Shown here: positions 51,913 to 60,290 of the stretch, one piece after another | Layout of the letters: each line of letters starts with the position of its first letter | Position numbering within the stretch: position 1 is the first letter of the stretch | Assembly (NCBI GenBank): GCA_020438865.1 | Contig: JAGQTU010000004.1 | Coordinates: 40,124-104,123, forward strand | Length of the DNA stretch: 64,000 bases | Direction of reading: 5' to 3' | DNA from: Mycobacterium sp. | GTDB lineage: Bacteria > Actinomycetota > Actinomycetes > Mycobacteriales > Mycobacteriaceae | Notes under the pieces: model-generated | What the model was told of the DNA's origin: nothing | The model's database searches: none | What the model saw: the letters and a program-made list of their open reading frames with translations, nothing else | Position numbers and translations under genes: made by a program

Positions 51913-52944
51913 ATGACAGCAGCACCCCAGGCGCCGGCGATGGAATCACGGCTCGGCCACTACTACCAGGCGGACGACACCTACCTGGTGGGTCGCGAGA
52001 AGGTGCGCGAATACGCGCGGGCCGTGCAGGACTATCACCCCGCACACTGGAATGTCGCCGCCGCCGCGGACCTGGGGTACTCGGGGCTGGTCGCCCCGAT
52101 CACGTTCACCTCGACCCCGGCCATGGCCTGCAACCGGCGGATGTTCGAGTCGGTGGTCGTCGGCTACCACACCTACATGCAGACCGAAGAGGTCTTCGAG
52201 CAGCACCGCCCGATCGTGGCCGGTGACGAGCTGGCGATCGATGTCGAACTCACCTCGGTGCGCAGGATCGCCGGCCGCGACCTGATCACCGTGACCAACA
52301 CGTTCACCGACACCGCGGGCGAACGGGTGCACACCCTGCACACCACCGTCGTCGGCGTCACGGCCGAGGATGTCGATCCGCGGATCAAGGACGCCGCGCA
52401 CACGCTGATGATGCATGACGTCAACATCCTCGACATCGACGGATCCGACGCCACCTTCCACAAGACGCTGCGCCCGGCGGGCGAGGTTCGCATCGCCGAG
52501 GGCGGCCTGACGCGGACACCGGGATCACTGTCGTTCGACGACCTCAAGGTGGGGGACGAGCTTCCGGTGCATCACACCGGACTCGCTCGTGGCGACCTGA
52601 TCAACTATGCCGGCGTGTCCGGTGACGCGAACCCGATCCATTGGGACGAAAGCATCGCCAAGATGGCGGGCCTACCCGATGTGATCGCGCACGGCATGCT
52701 CACCATGGGGCTGGGCGCCGGGTTCGTCTCCGAATGGTCCGGCGACCCCGGCGCGGTCACCCGCTACGCGATCCGGCTGTCCGCGCCCGCGATCGTCTCA
52801 GCCGCCGAAGGCGCCGACATCGAGTTCAGCGGCCGGATCAAGTCCCTGGACCCGGCCACCCGCAGCGGCGTGATCATCGTCGGCGCGAAGTCGGCGGGCA
52901 AGAAGATCTTCGGCCTGGCGACGATGGAGATCCGCTTCCGCTGA
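51913..52944 (+). CDS. Fused (3R)-hydroxyacyl-ACP dehydratase, HadA/HadB type
   Basis: A 343-residue double-hotdog protein. The N-terminal half (about 15-165) has the HadA-type pattern YARAVQDYHPAHWN and GYSGLVAPITFTSTPAM; the C-terminal half (about 195-343) has the MaoC hydratase-2 motif YAGVSGDANPIHWDESIA with catalytic Asp and His and GHGMLTMG-like AHGMLTMGL. These dehydrate 3-hydroxyacyl chains in FAS-II-like or beta-oxidation pathways. ATG 51913 begins MTAAPQAPAM. It is preceded by a 108-bp gap and is probably its own unit. Confidence 0.88.
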   Translation: MTAAPQAPAMESRLGHYYQADDTYLVGREKVREYARAVQDYHPAHWNVAAAADLGYSGLVAPITFTSTPAMACNRRMFESVVVGYHTYMQTEEVFEQHRPIVAGDELAIDVELTSVRRIAGRDLITVTNTFTDTAGERVHTLHTTVVGVTAEDVDPRIKDAAHTLMMHDVNILDIDGSDATFHKTLRPAGEVRIAEGGLTRTPGSLSFDDLKVGDELPVHHTGLARGDLINYAGVSGDANPIHWDESIAKMAGLPDVIAHGMLTMGLGAGFVSEWSGDPGAVTRYAIRLSAPAIVSAAEGADIEFSGRIKSLDPATRSGVIIVGAKSAGKKIFGLATMEIRFR

Positions 52945-53046
52945 GCCGCCCCGCGGCTCCCGATTTCCGGCAACATCGCCTCGCGTCCTTGTTAGGTTGG
53001 TCGGCGTCGAATTCGCCGTCACCGGCTGAAAAAGGGGGAGTTCTCG

Positions 53047-54312
53047 TTGACCGTCGACCAAGCCGTGCCCGCCGTTCTTGCCACGGCTGCCGAGGCCCGT
53101 TCCTGGCAGGAGCCGCTGTACCGCGACCTGCACCAGAACCCCGAACTGTCCCATGCCGAACACCGCACGGCCGGGATCGTCGCCGACCGGTTGCGCCAGT
53201 CCGGCTACGAGGTCACCACGGGGGTCGGCGGCACCGGTGTGGTGGGCATACTGCGCAACGGCACCGGACCGACGGTGCTGCTGCGGGCCGACATGGACGC
53301 CCTGCCGGTGCAGGAGGACACCGGACTGCCCTACGCCAGTAGGGTGGTGGCCCCGTCGCCGGCCGGCGACGGTCAGATCCCGGTGGCTCACGCCTGCGGG
53401 CATGACATGCACATGGCATGCCTGCTGGGCGCCGCCGACCTCCTGGCCCGGGGCCAAAGCCACTGGAACGGAACGCTTGTCGCGCTCTTCCAGCCGGCCG
53501 AGGAGACGGTGGACGGCGCCCGGGGCATGGTCGACGACGGTCTCGCGCAGCTGCTGCCGCCGGTGGATGTCGTTCTCGGCCAACATGTTGCGCCGTTGCC
53601 GGCCGGCTACGTGGCGGCGCAGGCCGGTCCGTCGTTCGCCGCGGCGGACTGCATCCGGGTCACGGTGTACGGGCGGGGCGGCCATGCGTCCAGGCCGGAA
53701 ACCGCCGTCGACCCGGTGGTGCTCGCGGCGTCGATCGTGCTGCGCCTGCAGACCATCGTCTCGCGGGAGGTCGAGCCGGGCGAGCCCGCCGTGCTCACCG
53801 TCGGCAGTCTGCACGCGGGGACCAAGGCCAACATCATCGCCGACCACGCAGTGCTGGAGCTCAACATCCGAACCTACAGCGAGGAGGTCCGCGCGGCGAT
53901 CCTGGCGGCGATCCGGCGCATCGTCACCGCCGAGTGCGCCGCCTCCGGCAGTCCGCGTGATCCGGAATTCGAGTTCTACGAACACGCCCCGCTGACCGAC
54001 AACGATCCGGACGTCACCGCCAGGCTCCTCGACACCTTCACGGGTGTCTTCGGCGATCGCGTCGTCGTCCCACCGCGGGTCCTGGGCAGCGAGGACTTCA
54101 GCGATATCGCCCGAGGGGTGTCGGCGCCGTACACCTACTGGTTGTTCGGCGGTACCGACCCCGAGACCTTCGCCAAAGCCGCAGCGGCCGGCCGTCTTTC
54201 GAGCGATATCCCCAGCAATCACTCGCCGAACTTCGCTCCGGTCATCCAGCCGACCCTCGACACCGGTACCACCGCCCTGGTGGCGGCCGCGCTGAGCTGG
54301 CTGGCCGGCTAG
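53047..54312 (+). CDS. M20-family amidohydrolase (N-acyl amino acid type)
   Basis: A 421-residue M20D peptidase/amidohydrolase. Metal ligands are ACGHDMHMA, PAEETVDGA and the late SEDFSDIA / SNHSPNF His; the insert dimerisation domain contains GRGGHASRPETAVDP. Family members hydrolyse N-acetyl- or hippurate-like amides or indole-acetyl amino acids. TTG 53047 has AGGGGGAG 6-9 nt upstream. It converges with the PlsC-type acyltransferase 14 bp away. Confidence 0.88.
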   Translation: MTVDQAVPAVLATAAEARSWQEPLYRDLHQNPELSHAEHRTAGIVADRLRQSGYEVTTGVGGTGVVGILRNGTGPTVLLRADMDALPVQEDTGLPYASRVVAPSPAGDGQIPVAHACGHDMHMACLLGAADLLARGQSHWNGTLVALFQPAEETVDGARGMVDDGLAQLLPPVDVVLGQHVAPLPAGYVAAQAGPSFAAADCIRVTVYGRGGHASRPETAVDPVVLAASIVLRLQTIVSREVEPGEPAVLTVGSLHAGTKANIIADHAVLELNIRTYSEEVRAAILAAIRRIVTAECAASGSPRDPEFEFYEHAPLTDNDPDVTARLLDTFTGVFGDRVVVPPRVLGSEDFSDIARGVSAPYTYWLFGGTDPETFAKAAAAGRLSSDIPSNHSPNFAPVIQPTLDTGTTALVAAALSWLAG

Positions 54313-54326
54313 CGCGCTGGTCCCCG

Positions 54327-55190
54327 TCAGCCGATAAGCGGCGTGCGGTGTTCGGTCATCTCGGTGAGCGCATCCTGCATGAGGGTGTGGATGCGTTCGG
54401 CGTAGGCCTTGGCGTCCTCATCGGGCCGCGCGGTGGTGGCGGCCAGCACGCGGGTGTGCAGTTTGGAGGGAAGCGGAAGGTAGGGCAGCATACCCACCGC
54501 GCCGGTGTTGAGGCCCCACGGCAGCGACAGGCTCGTCGGCAGCGCCTTCACCCGCAACAGTTCGTCCAGCCGCAGGGCGCGGGCCAGCCGCTGACCGTCG
54601 GAGAGCACCAGCAGCGACTCGCCCGCCCCGGCCGTCACGATGGGCACCACGGACACGCCCTCGTCCATCGCCAACTGTGCGAAGCCGCTGCGGCCGCCGA
54701 ACACGATGTGATTGCGATCGGTGAACTTCTTGGCCGCGTCGACATCCCCACCCGGGAAGACGACGACATGGTGGCCCTGGGCGAACGCCTCGTGCGCGCT
54801 CTCCCGGCTCGCCGGTCGCGCGCCGAGGTGCTCGACGATCGGCCCGACCCCCAGCGTCCAGGCCAGTTGGTGGGTCAGGAAGGTGACCGGGCGCGTCAGT
54901 TTGAGGTCCTCGACGACCGCACCGACCGCCATCACGTTGAGGTCGACCACACCGCCGAAGCCGTGGTTGGCCACGAACAGCACCGGATTAGCCAGGGCCC
55001 CGGCTTCGACGTCGATCTGCAGCCGGTGGTAGCGGCGGACGAACTCGATCACCCGGTGCCGCAGGGCGTTCAGTGCGCCCTCGATGCGTTCCCCACCCGG
55101 GTCGACCACCCGCTCCACCGCACCCAGCAGCGCATCGGCGAACTGCTCGAGGACCGCCCGCCGATCGGAGCCATCGGACTCAGCGTTCAT
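54327..55190 (-). CDS. PlsC-type 1-acylglycerol acyltransferase-like protein
   Basis: A 287-residue acyltransferase with the NHxxxxD motif in VANHGFGGVVDLN, a following VFPGGDVDAAKKF and GFAQLAMDEGVSVVPIV, all typical of LPLAT/PlsC family. It probably acylates lysophospholipid or another alcohol at the inner membrane. ATG 55190 is used since the upstream frame looks non-coding. Length is usual for mycobacterial members. Divergent from the possible mini-gene at 55270. Confidence 0.84.
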   Translation of the reverse strand: MNAESDGSDRRAVLEQFADALLGAVERVVDPGGERIEGALNALRHRVIEFVRRYHRLQIDVEAGALANPVLFVANHGFGGVVDLNVMAVGAVVEDLKLTRPVTFLTHQLAWTLGVGPIVEHLGARPASRESAHEAFAQGHHVVVFPGGDVDAAKKFTDRNHIVFGGRSGFAQLAMDEGVSVVPIVTAGAGESLLVLSDGQRLARALRLDELLRVKALPTSLSLPWGLNTGAVGMLPYLPLPSKLHTRVLAATTARPDEDAKAYAERIHTLMQDALTEMTEHRTPLIG

Positions 55191-55269
55191 GCCGCCATTG
55201 TGCGGTGCGGGGTGCGCGCTCCGGCGTGAAATCGGCGGGCAAGGTGGCGCTCGGACTAACCTCTGTGCG

Positions 55270-55483
55270 GTGGACTCCTTCGTCGTTCCGCACACCGATG
55301 ATCAGATCGAGGTCGACAGCGAACTGCGAACGGAGTGGATCGCGTTACTTCCGCTGCCGCCACGAGCTTTCGGCGACGGGTCTGGCCCCGGGCTCCCACA
55401 AGACCACCGGCCGCGGCCAGGTGGTCTTCCTGTCGAGCTCGCTCGATGTGCAGAACGGGTCGATGGGACCGGTGCGCGCATAG
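55270..55483 (+). pseudogene. Possible short leaderless gene with an internal frameshift
   Basis: TAACCT (55257-55262) lies 7 nt before GTG 55270, a leaderless start for VDSFVVPHTDDQIEVDSEL... with GC-rich third positions. Near 55352 coding character passes to the next frame (RYFRCRHELSATGLAPGSHK, then GRGQVVFLSSSLDVQNGSM), ending at TAG 55481-55483. One extra base would restore a single protein of about 70 residues. It may be a real frameshift, an assembly error or two overlapping ORFs. No family recognised. Confidence 0.35.
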
Positions 55484-55561
55484 CCGACCGCTCGTCGCGC
55501 CTCGTGCGGTAGAACGGTGTAAGCCACATCCGTCATCGGACCAGTCCCGAGGGGGACCGCC

Positions 55562-56377
55562 ATGCAGTCTGTCAGAGGGATGAACGTCCTGGTCACCGGC
55601 GCAGCCATGGGCCTGGGAAAGCTCTTCGCCACCAACGCCGTCCGCGAGGGCGCCGCCACGGTCGTGCTTTGGGACGCCAACGAGGTGGCGTTGAAGGAGA
55701 CCGCGGCAGAGTTGGAGGCGGCCGGCGGCGTCATCCAGTACGAGACCGTCGACGTCAGCTCGCAGACCCGGGTGGCCGAGGCCGCCGAGCGGGTGCGAGC
55801 CGGCCTCGGCACCATCCACGTGCTGTTCAACAACGCCGGAATCGTCCGCGGCAACGGCTACTTCTGGGAGAGCCGCCCCCGCGACTTCCTGCTCACCATG
55901 GAGGTCAACTCCGTCGGCCCGATGCTGGTCGCCCGCGAGTTCCTGCCGGCCATGATCGCCTCCGGCAGCGACTGCCGACTCGTCAACATCGCATCGTCGG
56001 CCGGCCTGAACGCCATCCCCCGGATGGCCGCCTATGCGGCGTCCAAGTGGGCGGCGGTCGGTTTCTCCGATTCGCTTCGGCTCGAACTCGAGCAGGCCGG
56101 GCACGATCGGGTGAAGGTCACCACCGTGTGCCCCACCTACATCAACACCGGAATGTTCGACGGCGCGAAGGGCATCCTGTTCACCCCGATGCTCGAGCAG
56201 CAGGACGTCGTCGCCCGCACCTGGGCGGCGATGCTGGCCGGCGCGCCGTTCGTGGTGATGCCGTGGACGTCGAAGATGAACAAGGTGCTCTCCGCAGTGC
56301 TGCCGGTCCGGCTGCGTGATTTCTACCTGCGTCGCGTCGGTGTGTACAACTCGATGGACGAGTTCACCGGCCACTAG
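55562..56377 (+). CDS. Short-chain dehydrogenase/reductase
   Basis: A 271-residue SDR: TGAAMGLG at 13-20, NNAG about 97-100, catalytic Ser in NIASSAGLNAI and YAASKWAAV, then PTYINTGMFDG. The C-terminus has a hydrophobic/amphipathic stretch (MNKVLSAVLPVRLRDFYLRR) suggesting membrane association, as in long-chain or sterol SDRs. ATG 55562 follows a GAGGGGG site by about 7 nt. It is preceded by the possible mini-gene and followed by a 141-bp gap. Confidence 0.87.
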   Translation: MQSVRGMNVLVTGAAMGLGKLFATNAVREGAATVVLWDANEVALKETAAELEAAGGVIQYETVDVSSQTRVAEAAERVRAGLGTIHVLFNNAGIVRGNGYFWESRPRDFLLTMEVNSVGPMLVAREFLPAMIASGSDCRLVNIASSAGLNAIPRMAAYAASKWAAVGFSDSLRLELEQAGHDRVKVTTVCPTYINTGMFDGAKGILFTPMLEQQDVVARTWAAMLAGAPFVVMPWTSKMNKVLSAVLPVRLRDFYLRRVGVYNSMDEFTGH

Positions 56378-56518
56378 CCGACCGCTCGTCCCGCCCGCCG
56401 AGGATTCAGCAATGAGTCGTTTCCACCCGCCAAGGCGCGTCGGCGCGATTAGATCGCTACGCGGTCGCGGGGGCACTGATGCAACTCGACGATGTCGCAG
56501 AGCACGCAGGAGCGAGAA

Positions 56519-57913
56519 ATGATCGGAAGCCGCGGTATCACGCCGATCGCCGTTGCCCTGGCAGCGTTGGTTGCCTCGTGTGGGTCCGGTCCGGGCGGCA
56601 CCTCTGCGAATCCGGACAAGGCGAATCCGGACAATCCGTATCCCGACTACAGCGTCACCTACCTTCAGGGGCCGCCGGATCAGGCGCACATGGAGGCCAA
56701 GCCGCTCGCCTCCGGCGGCCACCGGTTCTGGATGCTCCCGGCGACGCCGCAGACGACGCAGTGGGGCGTCTACGACAACGACATGGCCCCGGTGCTGCGC
56801 ATCGACTCCGGCGACACGGTGGCCATCCAGACCTTGCCCGCCGGCGGCGGCCAGGTTGCGCCCGGCATCAACGAGGGCCAGATCGAGAAGATCAACGGAG
56901 CCGTGCCGAACCGCGGCCCGCATACCGTCACCGGACCGATCTACGTCAACGGCGCCGAACCCGGTGACGTGCTGGCCATCCACATCAACCGGATCCGGCT
57001 ACCCAACTTCGCCACCAACAACACCGCCAAGGGTAAGGGGCTGTTCCCCGACGAGTTCCCCGAGCAGGTCACCAGTTACTACCTCGATGCCGACAAGATG
57101 CAGATGCGCTTCGCACCCAACGTGCTGGTGCCGCTCGAACCGTTCCCCGGCGTGCTCGCGGTCGGCCGCTCGAACACCACCGGCCCCTGGTGTACCGATA
57201 ACAAGTGCAGCACCGAGCAGCCCGGGCCTTACGGCGGCAACATGGATCTCCCCGAAATGCAGGTGGGCTCAACTACTTACCTGCCGGTGCAGGTCAAGGG
57301 CGGCCTGATCTGGACCGGGGATTCGCACGCCAAGCAGGGCAACGGTGAGATCGACCTCGACGCGCTCGAGACCTGGTTTCCCGAACTCAACATCACCGTC
57401 GACGTCATCAAGAAGCAGCCGCAGGACTGGCCGACCGTCGAGACGCCGACTGGCTGGGTCGCCGTCGGCTACGACGAGGACCTCGACAGGGCGTTCGACA
57501 TCAACAAGTCCGAGACCGTGAAACTGATCATGGCGACGCGGCACCTCTCCCAGGCCGATGCCATGAACGTCATGGCGAGGACCTGGGATTGCCGGATCTC
57601 CGAGGTGGTCGACGAGGTGCTGGGCACCTATTGCGTCGTCCCGAAGGACCCCGCCACCCGACCCGCACCCGCGCTGCCGACCAGTGACACCGACACCGCG
57701 TGGGTGTCCAGCGCCAGCGCACCGAAGGCACTCGATGCGATGAAGCTGGCCGCCAGCGCGGCACTGGACAAGATGGCGAGCAATCTCGACATCACCCGCA
57801 ACGACGCCTACCACCTCGCGACGATGGTCCTCGACTGCCGGATCGACCGATGGACCGGCGGGGACAAGACGGTGGCGTGCAACGTCCCCAAGAGCATCAA
57901 GGTGCCGCAGTAA
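56519..57913 (+). CDS. Lipoprotein acetamidase/formamidase-family protein
   Basis: A 464-residue protein: a lipoprotein signal (TPIAVALAALVASC, lipobox VASC) followed by an FmdA/AmdA beta-barrel domain (RIDSGDTVAIQTL, GPIYVNGAEPGDVLAIHI, WTGDSHAKQGNGEI) and a helical C-terminal region (KALDAMKLAASAAL). The family hydrolyses formamide or acetamide and is normally cytosolic; an exported, lipid-anchored version is unusual. ATG 56519 has AGGAG upstream. It converges with a lipoprotein gene 13 bp away. Confidence 0.85.
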   Translation: MIGSRGITPIAVALAALVASCGSGPGGTSANPDKANPDNPYPDYSVTYLQGPPDQAHMEAKPLASGGHRFWMLPATPQTTQWGVYDNDMAPVLRIDSGDTVAIQTLPAGGGQVAPGINEGQIEKINGAVPNRGPHTVTGPIYVNGAEPGDVLAIHINRIRLPNFATNNTAKGKGLFPDEFPEQVTSYYLDADKMQMRFAPNVLVPLEPFPGVLAVGRSNTTGPWCTDNKCSTEQPGPYGGNMDLPEMQVGSTTYLPVQVKGGLIWTGDSHAKQGNGEIDLDALETWFPELNITVDVIKKQPQDWPTVETPTGWVAVGYDEDLDRAFDINKSETVKLIMATRHLSQADAMNVMARTWDCRISEVVDEVLGTYCVVPKDPATRPAPALPTSDTDTAWVSSASAPKALDAMKLAASAALDKMASNLDITRNDAYHLATMVLDCRIDRWTGGDKTVACNVPKSIKVPQ

Positions 57914-57926
57914 GGCCGCCGGCCCG

Positions 57927-58367
57927 CTAGGGGCAGCGCGTCATCTTCGAGGTTTTGCCGCTGCCATTGGTCGATTCCATGGTCGCGTTGTCGATGACGG
58001 TGACGTTGATCTTGAAGTCCGGCTCGTCGGGGAAACTGAGGACCCCGTCGTTGTAGGTCCAGTTGCCGAACGGGCCGTCGCTGGTGCCGTCGGAGCGCAG
58101 GTCGATGGCCAGGGTGCAGTCGCCGTCGGTACCCCATTTGCCGACCACGAAGTCCCGGTTCGGCTTGTCGCCCTTCGCCGGCGCGGCGGCGGGACCCGCC
58201 ACGCCCGAGCTGGATGTGCTAGTGCTCGCCGTGCTGGTGGTCGAACTTTCCGCAGCAGTCGAAACCTGGGAGGAAACCTGCGGCGTTTCAGGGGCGGGTT
58301 TGGACTGCGCGCCGCAGGCGCTGAGGGTGAGTGCGGCGATCACGCCGGTCGCGATTGCGATCTTCAT
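57927..58367 (-). CDS. Small lipoprotein, unknown function
   Basis: A 146-residue lipoprotein with signal IAIATGVIAALTLSAC (lipobox LSAC), a Ser/Thr-rich linker (STTSTASTSTSSSG) and a compact beta-rich domain (FVVGKWGTDGDCTLAIDLRSDGTSDG, GNWTYNDGVLSFPDEP) ending in a Cys. It resembles a small ligand- or metal-binding fold, but I know of no match. ATG 58367 has AAGGGAACTCG upstream. It is 52 bp after a divergent-facing hydrolase on the same strand. Confidence 0.78.
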   Translation of the reverse strand: MKIAIATGVIAALTLSACGAQSKPAPETPQVSSQVSTAAESSTTSTASTSTSSSGVAGPAAAPAKGDKPNRDFVVGKWGTDGDCTLAIDLRSDGTSDGPFGNWTYNDGVLSFPDEPDFKINVTVIDNATMESTNGSGKTSKMTRCP

Positions 58368-58419
58368 ACGAGTTCCCTTCCGTCGAGTACGGTACCGAAT
58401 CCAGTCTTTCCCGAGTGCG

Positions 58420-59661
58420 TTACGAGCGTAAGTGGTCGATGACGGTGTCAAAGCCGTTGAGCGTGAACTGATCTGCCGCGTAGTCCGCCGACACCGGTTG
58501 GGACGACTGCTTGACAACCGCCACCCCGCGGCTGCGGTCGACATAGATCCATTGGCCGTTGACACCGATCGCGCTGATCGCCTCCCGGCCGGGGGTGTGC
58601 CGGATCCACCACTGCGCCCGGTAGCTCCAGTCACCGTCGGCCATCGGCCCGGCCGCCTCGGGGCCGTTCGAGAAGGCGGCGACGCTGCCCCCGGCCTGCA
58701 AGGTGTCGATCACGGCCGATGGAACGATCTGTATGCCGTCGACGGTGCCGTGGTTGAGCAGCATCATGGCGAACCGGGCGAGGTCACGCGGGGCCGCGTT
58801 GAGCCCGCCACCGGCCACCAGGGTGCCGCATGGGTCGAGCAGCACATACGTCTCAGCCTCGGTGCCGAGTGGGGCCCACAGGTCATCGGACATCTGGGTC
58901 TGGAAGGACTTTCCGGTGGCCCGGTTGGTCAACCAGTTGACGACATCGGTCTTGGGGGTCTGGTAAGCGAAGACCTCGCCGTGCTCGCGGGCCGGGTCCT
59001 TGCGCAGGGTGGCCAGGAACCCGTAGAGATCGTGGACGGCTGCTCCGGGCGCCGGATCGACCCAGCCCAATGCCCGCCCATAGTCCCAGATGCCGGAGGT
59101 CGGGTCGGCGTAGTCCTCGCTGAAGTCCATCGAGTTGACCATGTCCATGACCTGCCCGACGGTCGCGCCGGCGAACGCGGAGGCGCCCGCCAGTTCCGGC
59201 ACGATCGCGGTGACCTCCGTCGCTTCGTCGAGCAGACCGTCGGTCACCGCCATCAGCGCGAACAGCCCAGCGAAGGACTTGGTGCACGACATCATCTGAT
59301 GCGGGTGGGTGGCGTGCATGCCGTTGGCGTAGTACTCGAAGACGATCCGGTCGCCGGTGGTGACGAGCAACGAGTCCGTGTAGGTCTCGCGCAGGAAGGC
59401 CGGGAAGTCGGCGATGCTGCCGTCGGCGCGCGGAACCGCCAGTTTCCCTATCCCACTGTCGATTTCGACATCGGCGGGGCGAACCGTGTCGGCGGTGCGT
59501 ATCGGTGCCGACGGATAGATAGTCCGCATGTGCAGGTACGCCCACCGGTTGTAGGGCGGCAGGAAGATCGCGTTGGAGCGGTTCACCTGTTTGTCGGGGG
59601 GCGGCGGAAAGCCCACCATGATGCCGAGTTCCTCGGCGGTCGCATACGGATCCGCGGTCAC
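58420..59661 (-). CDS. Beta-lactamase-fold serine hydrolase (6-aminohexanoate-dimer hydrolase-like)
   Basis: A 413-residue serine hydrolase with nucleophile motif SCTK in MMSCTKSFAG, a YANGMH-type substrate segment, WDYGRALG with Tyr, and a late GVNGQW in place of KTG. The pattern is that of NylB/EstB-like enzymes. No signal peptide. GTG 59661 follows minus-strand TACGAT by 6 nt, giving a leaderless start. Downstream gene on the same strand is a small lipoprotein, 52 bp away. Substrate unknown. Confidence 0.84.
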   Translation of the reverse strand: MTADPYATAEELGIMVGFPPPPDKQVNRSNAIFLPPYNRWAYLHMRTIYPSAPIRTADTVRPADVEIDSGIGKLAVPRADGSIADFPAFLRETYTDSLLVTTGDRIVFEYYANGMHATHPHQMMSCTKSFAGLFALMAVTDGLLDEATEVTAIVPELAGASAFAGATVGQVMDMVNSMDFSEDYADPTSGIWDYGRALGWVDPAPGAAVHDLYGFLATLRKDPAREHGEVFAYQTPKTDVVNWLTNRATGKSFQTQMSDDLWAPLGTEAETYVLLDPCGTLVAGGGLNAAPRDLARFAMMLLNHGTVDGIQIVPSAVIDTLQAGGSVAAFSNGPEAAGPMADGDWSYRAQWWIRHTPGREAISAIGVNGQWIYVDRSRGVAVVKQSSQPVSADYAADQFTLNGFDTVIDHLRS

Positions 59662-59709
59662 CGGGGCATCGTAGGCTGCGCTACCGCAGCGTGGGTTCGA
59701 TCGCAGCCA

Positions 59710-60108
59710 TCAGGCAGGCGGGTCGAAGTGCACCCACTTCGAGGCGCCGACCGGCCCGACGCACTGCACCGGTATTCCGGGGGTCTGCGGCTGCATGGTG
59801 TTGCCGCTGAGCCGGATCTGGCCGTTGGTGCCCGGGACGGCGCAGGGCAGCGACACCGCGGCCTCCCCGATCAGGGGTCCGGTCGGCACCCACACCGCAT
59901 TCGCTGAGCAGATGAGCGTGCTCTTGTCGGCGGTCAGCCCGAACACGAAGGTGGTACTGGGCGTGCAGGGCGAACCGGCGACCACATTGCGGGCCACCCC
60001 CGGCAGACAGTCCGCCGAGTCGCACGCGGCCGCCGACTCCGGGGCGAAGGGCAGTGGCACAGCGAGCAGTCCGCACGCGACCGCCGCCGCGACGATGATC
60101 CTGCGCAT
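59710..60108 (-). CDS. Small secreted protein, unknown function
   Basis: A 132-residue exported protein with a Sec signal (RRIIVAAAVACGLLAVPLPFAPESAAA) and a Cys-rich mature part (CDSADCL, CTPSTTFVF, LICSANAVW, LPCAVPG, VQCVGPVG; about six Cys), likely disulfide bonded. GAGGGGG about 5 nt upstream supports ATG 60108. The closing VHFDPPA is a short hydrophobic end. No family recognised. Confidence 0.78.
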   Translation of the reverse strand: MRRIIVAAAVACGLLAVPLPFAPESAAACDSADCLPGVARNVVAGSPCTPSTTFVFGLTADKSTLICSANAVWVPTGPLIGEAAVSLPCAVPGTNGQIRLSGNTMQPQTPGIPVQCVGPVGASKWVHFDPPA

Positions 60109-60290
60109 CTGTGCCCCCTCGACGATCGGAATGAGCCTGCCGGCAACCGAGCCTAACGCGCGGGCGACCCCGTCGAGCGGGGTTTGCGGCCGCCGCTCCG
60201 GGTACCGTCCGGTCACGGCGAACCGACGCCCGGATGAACACCCGAGTAAACCGCCTCCAGTCGGAGCCCGCGGGTGGTAGGACTCGGCAA

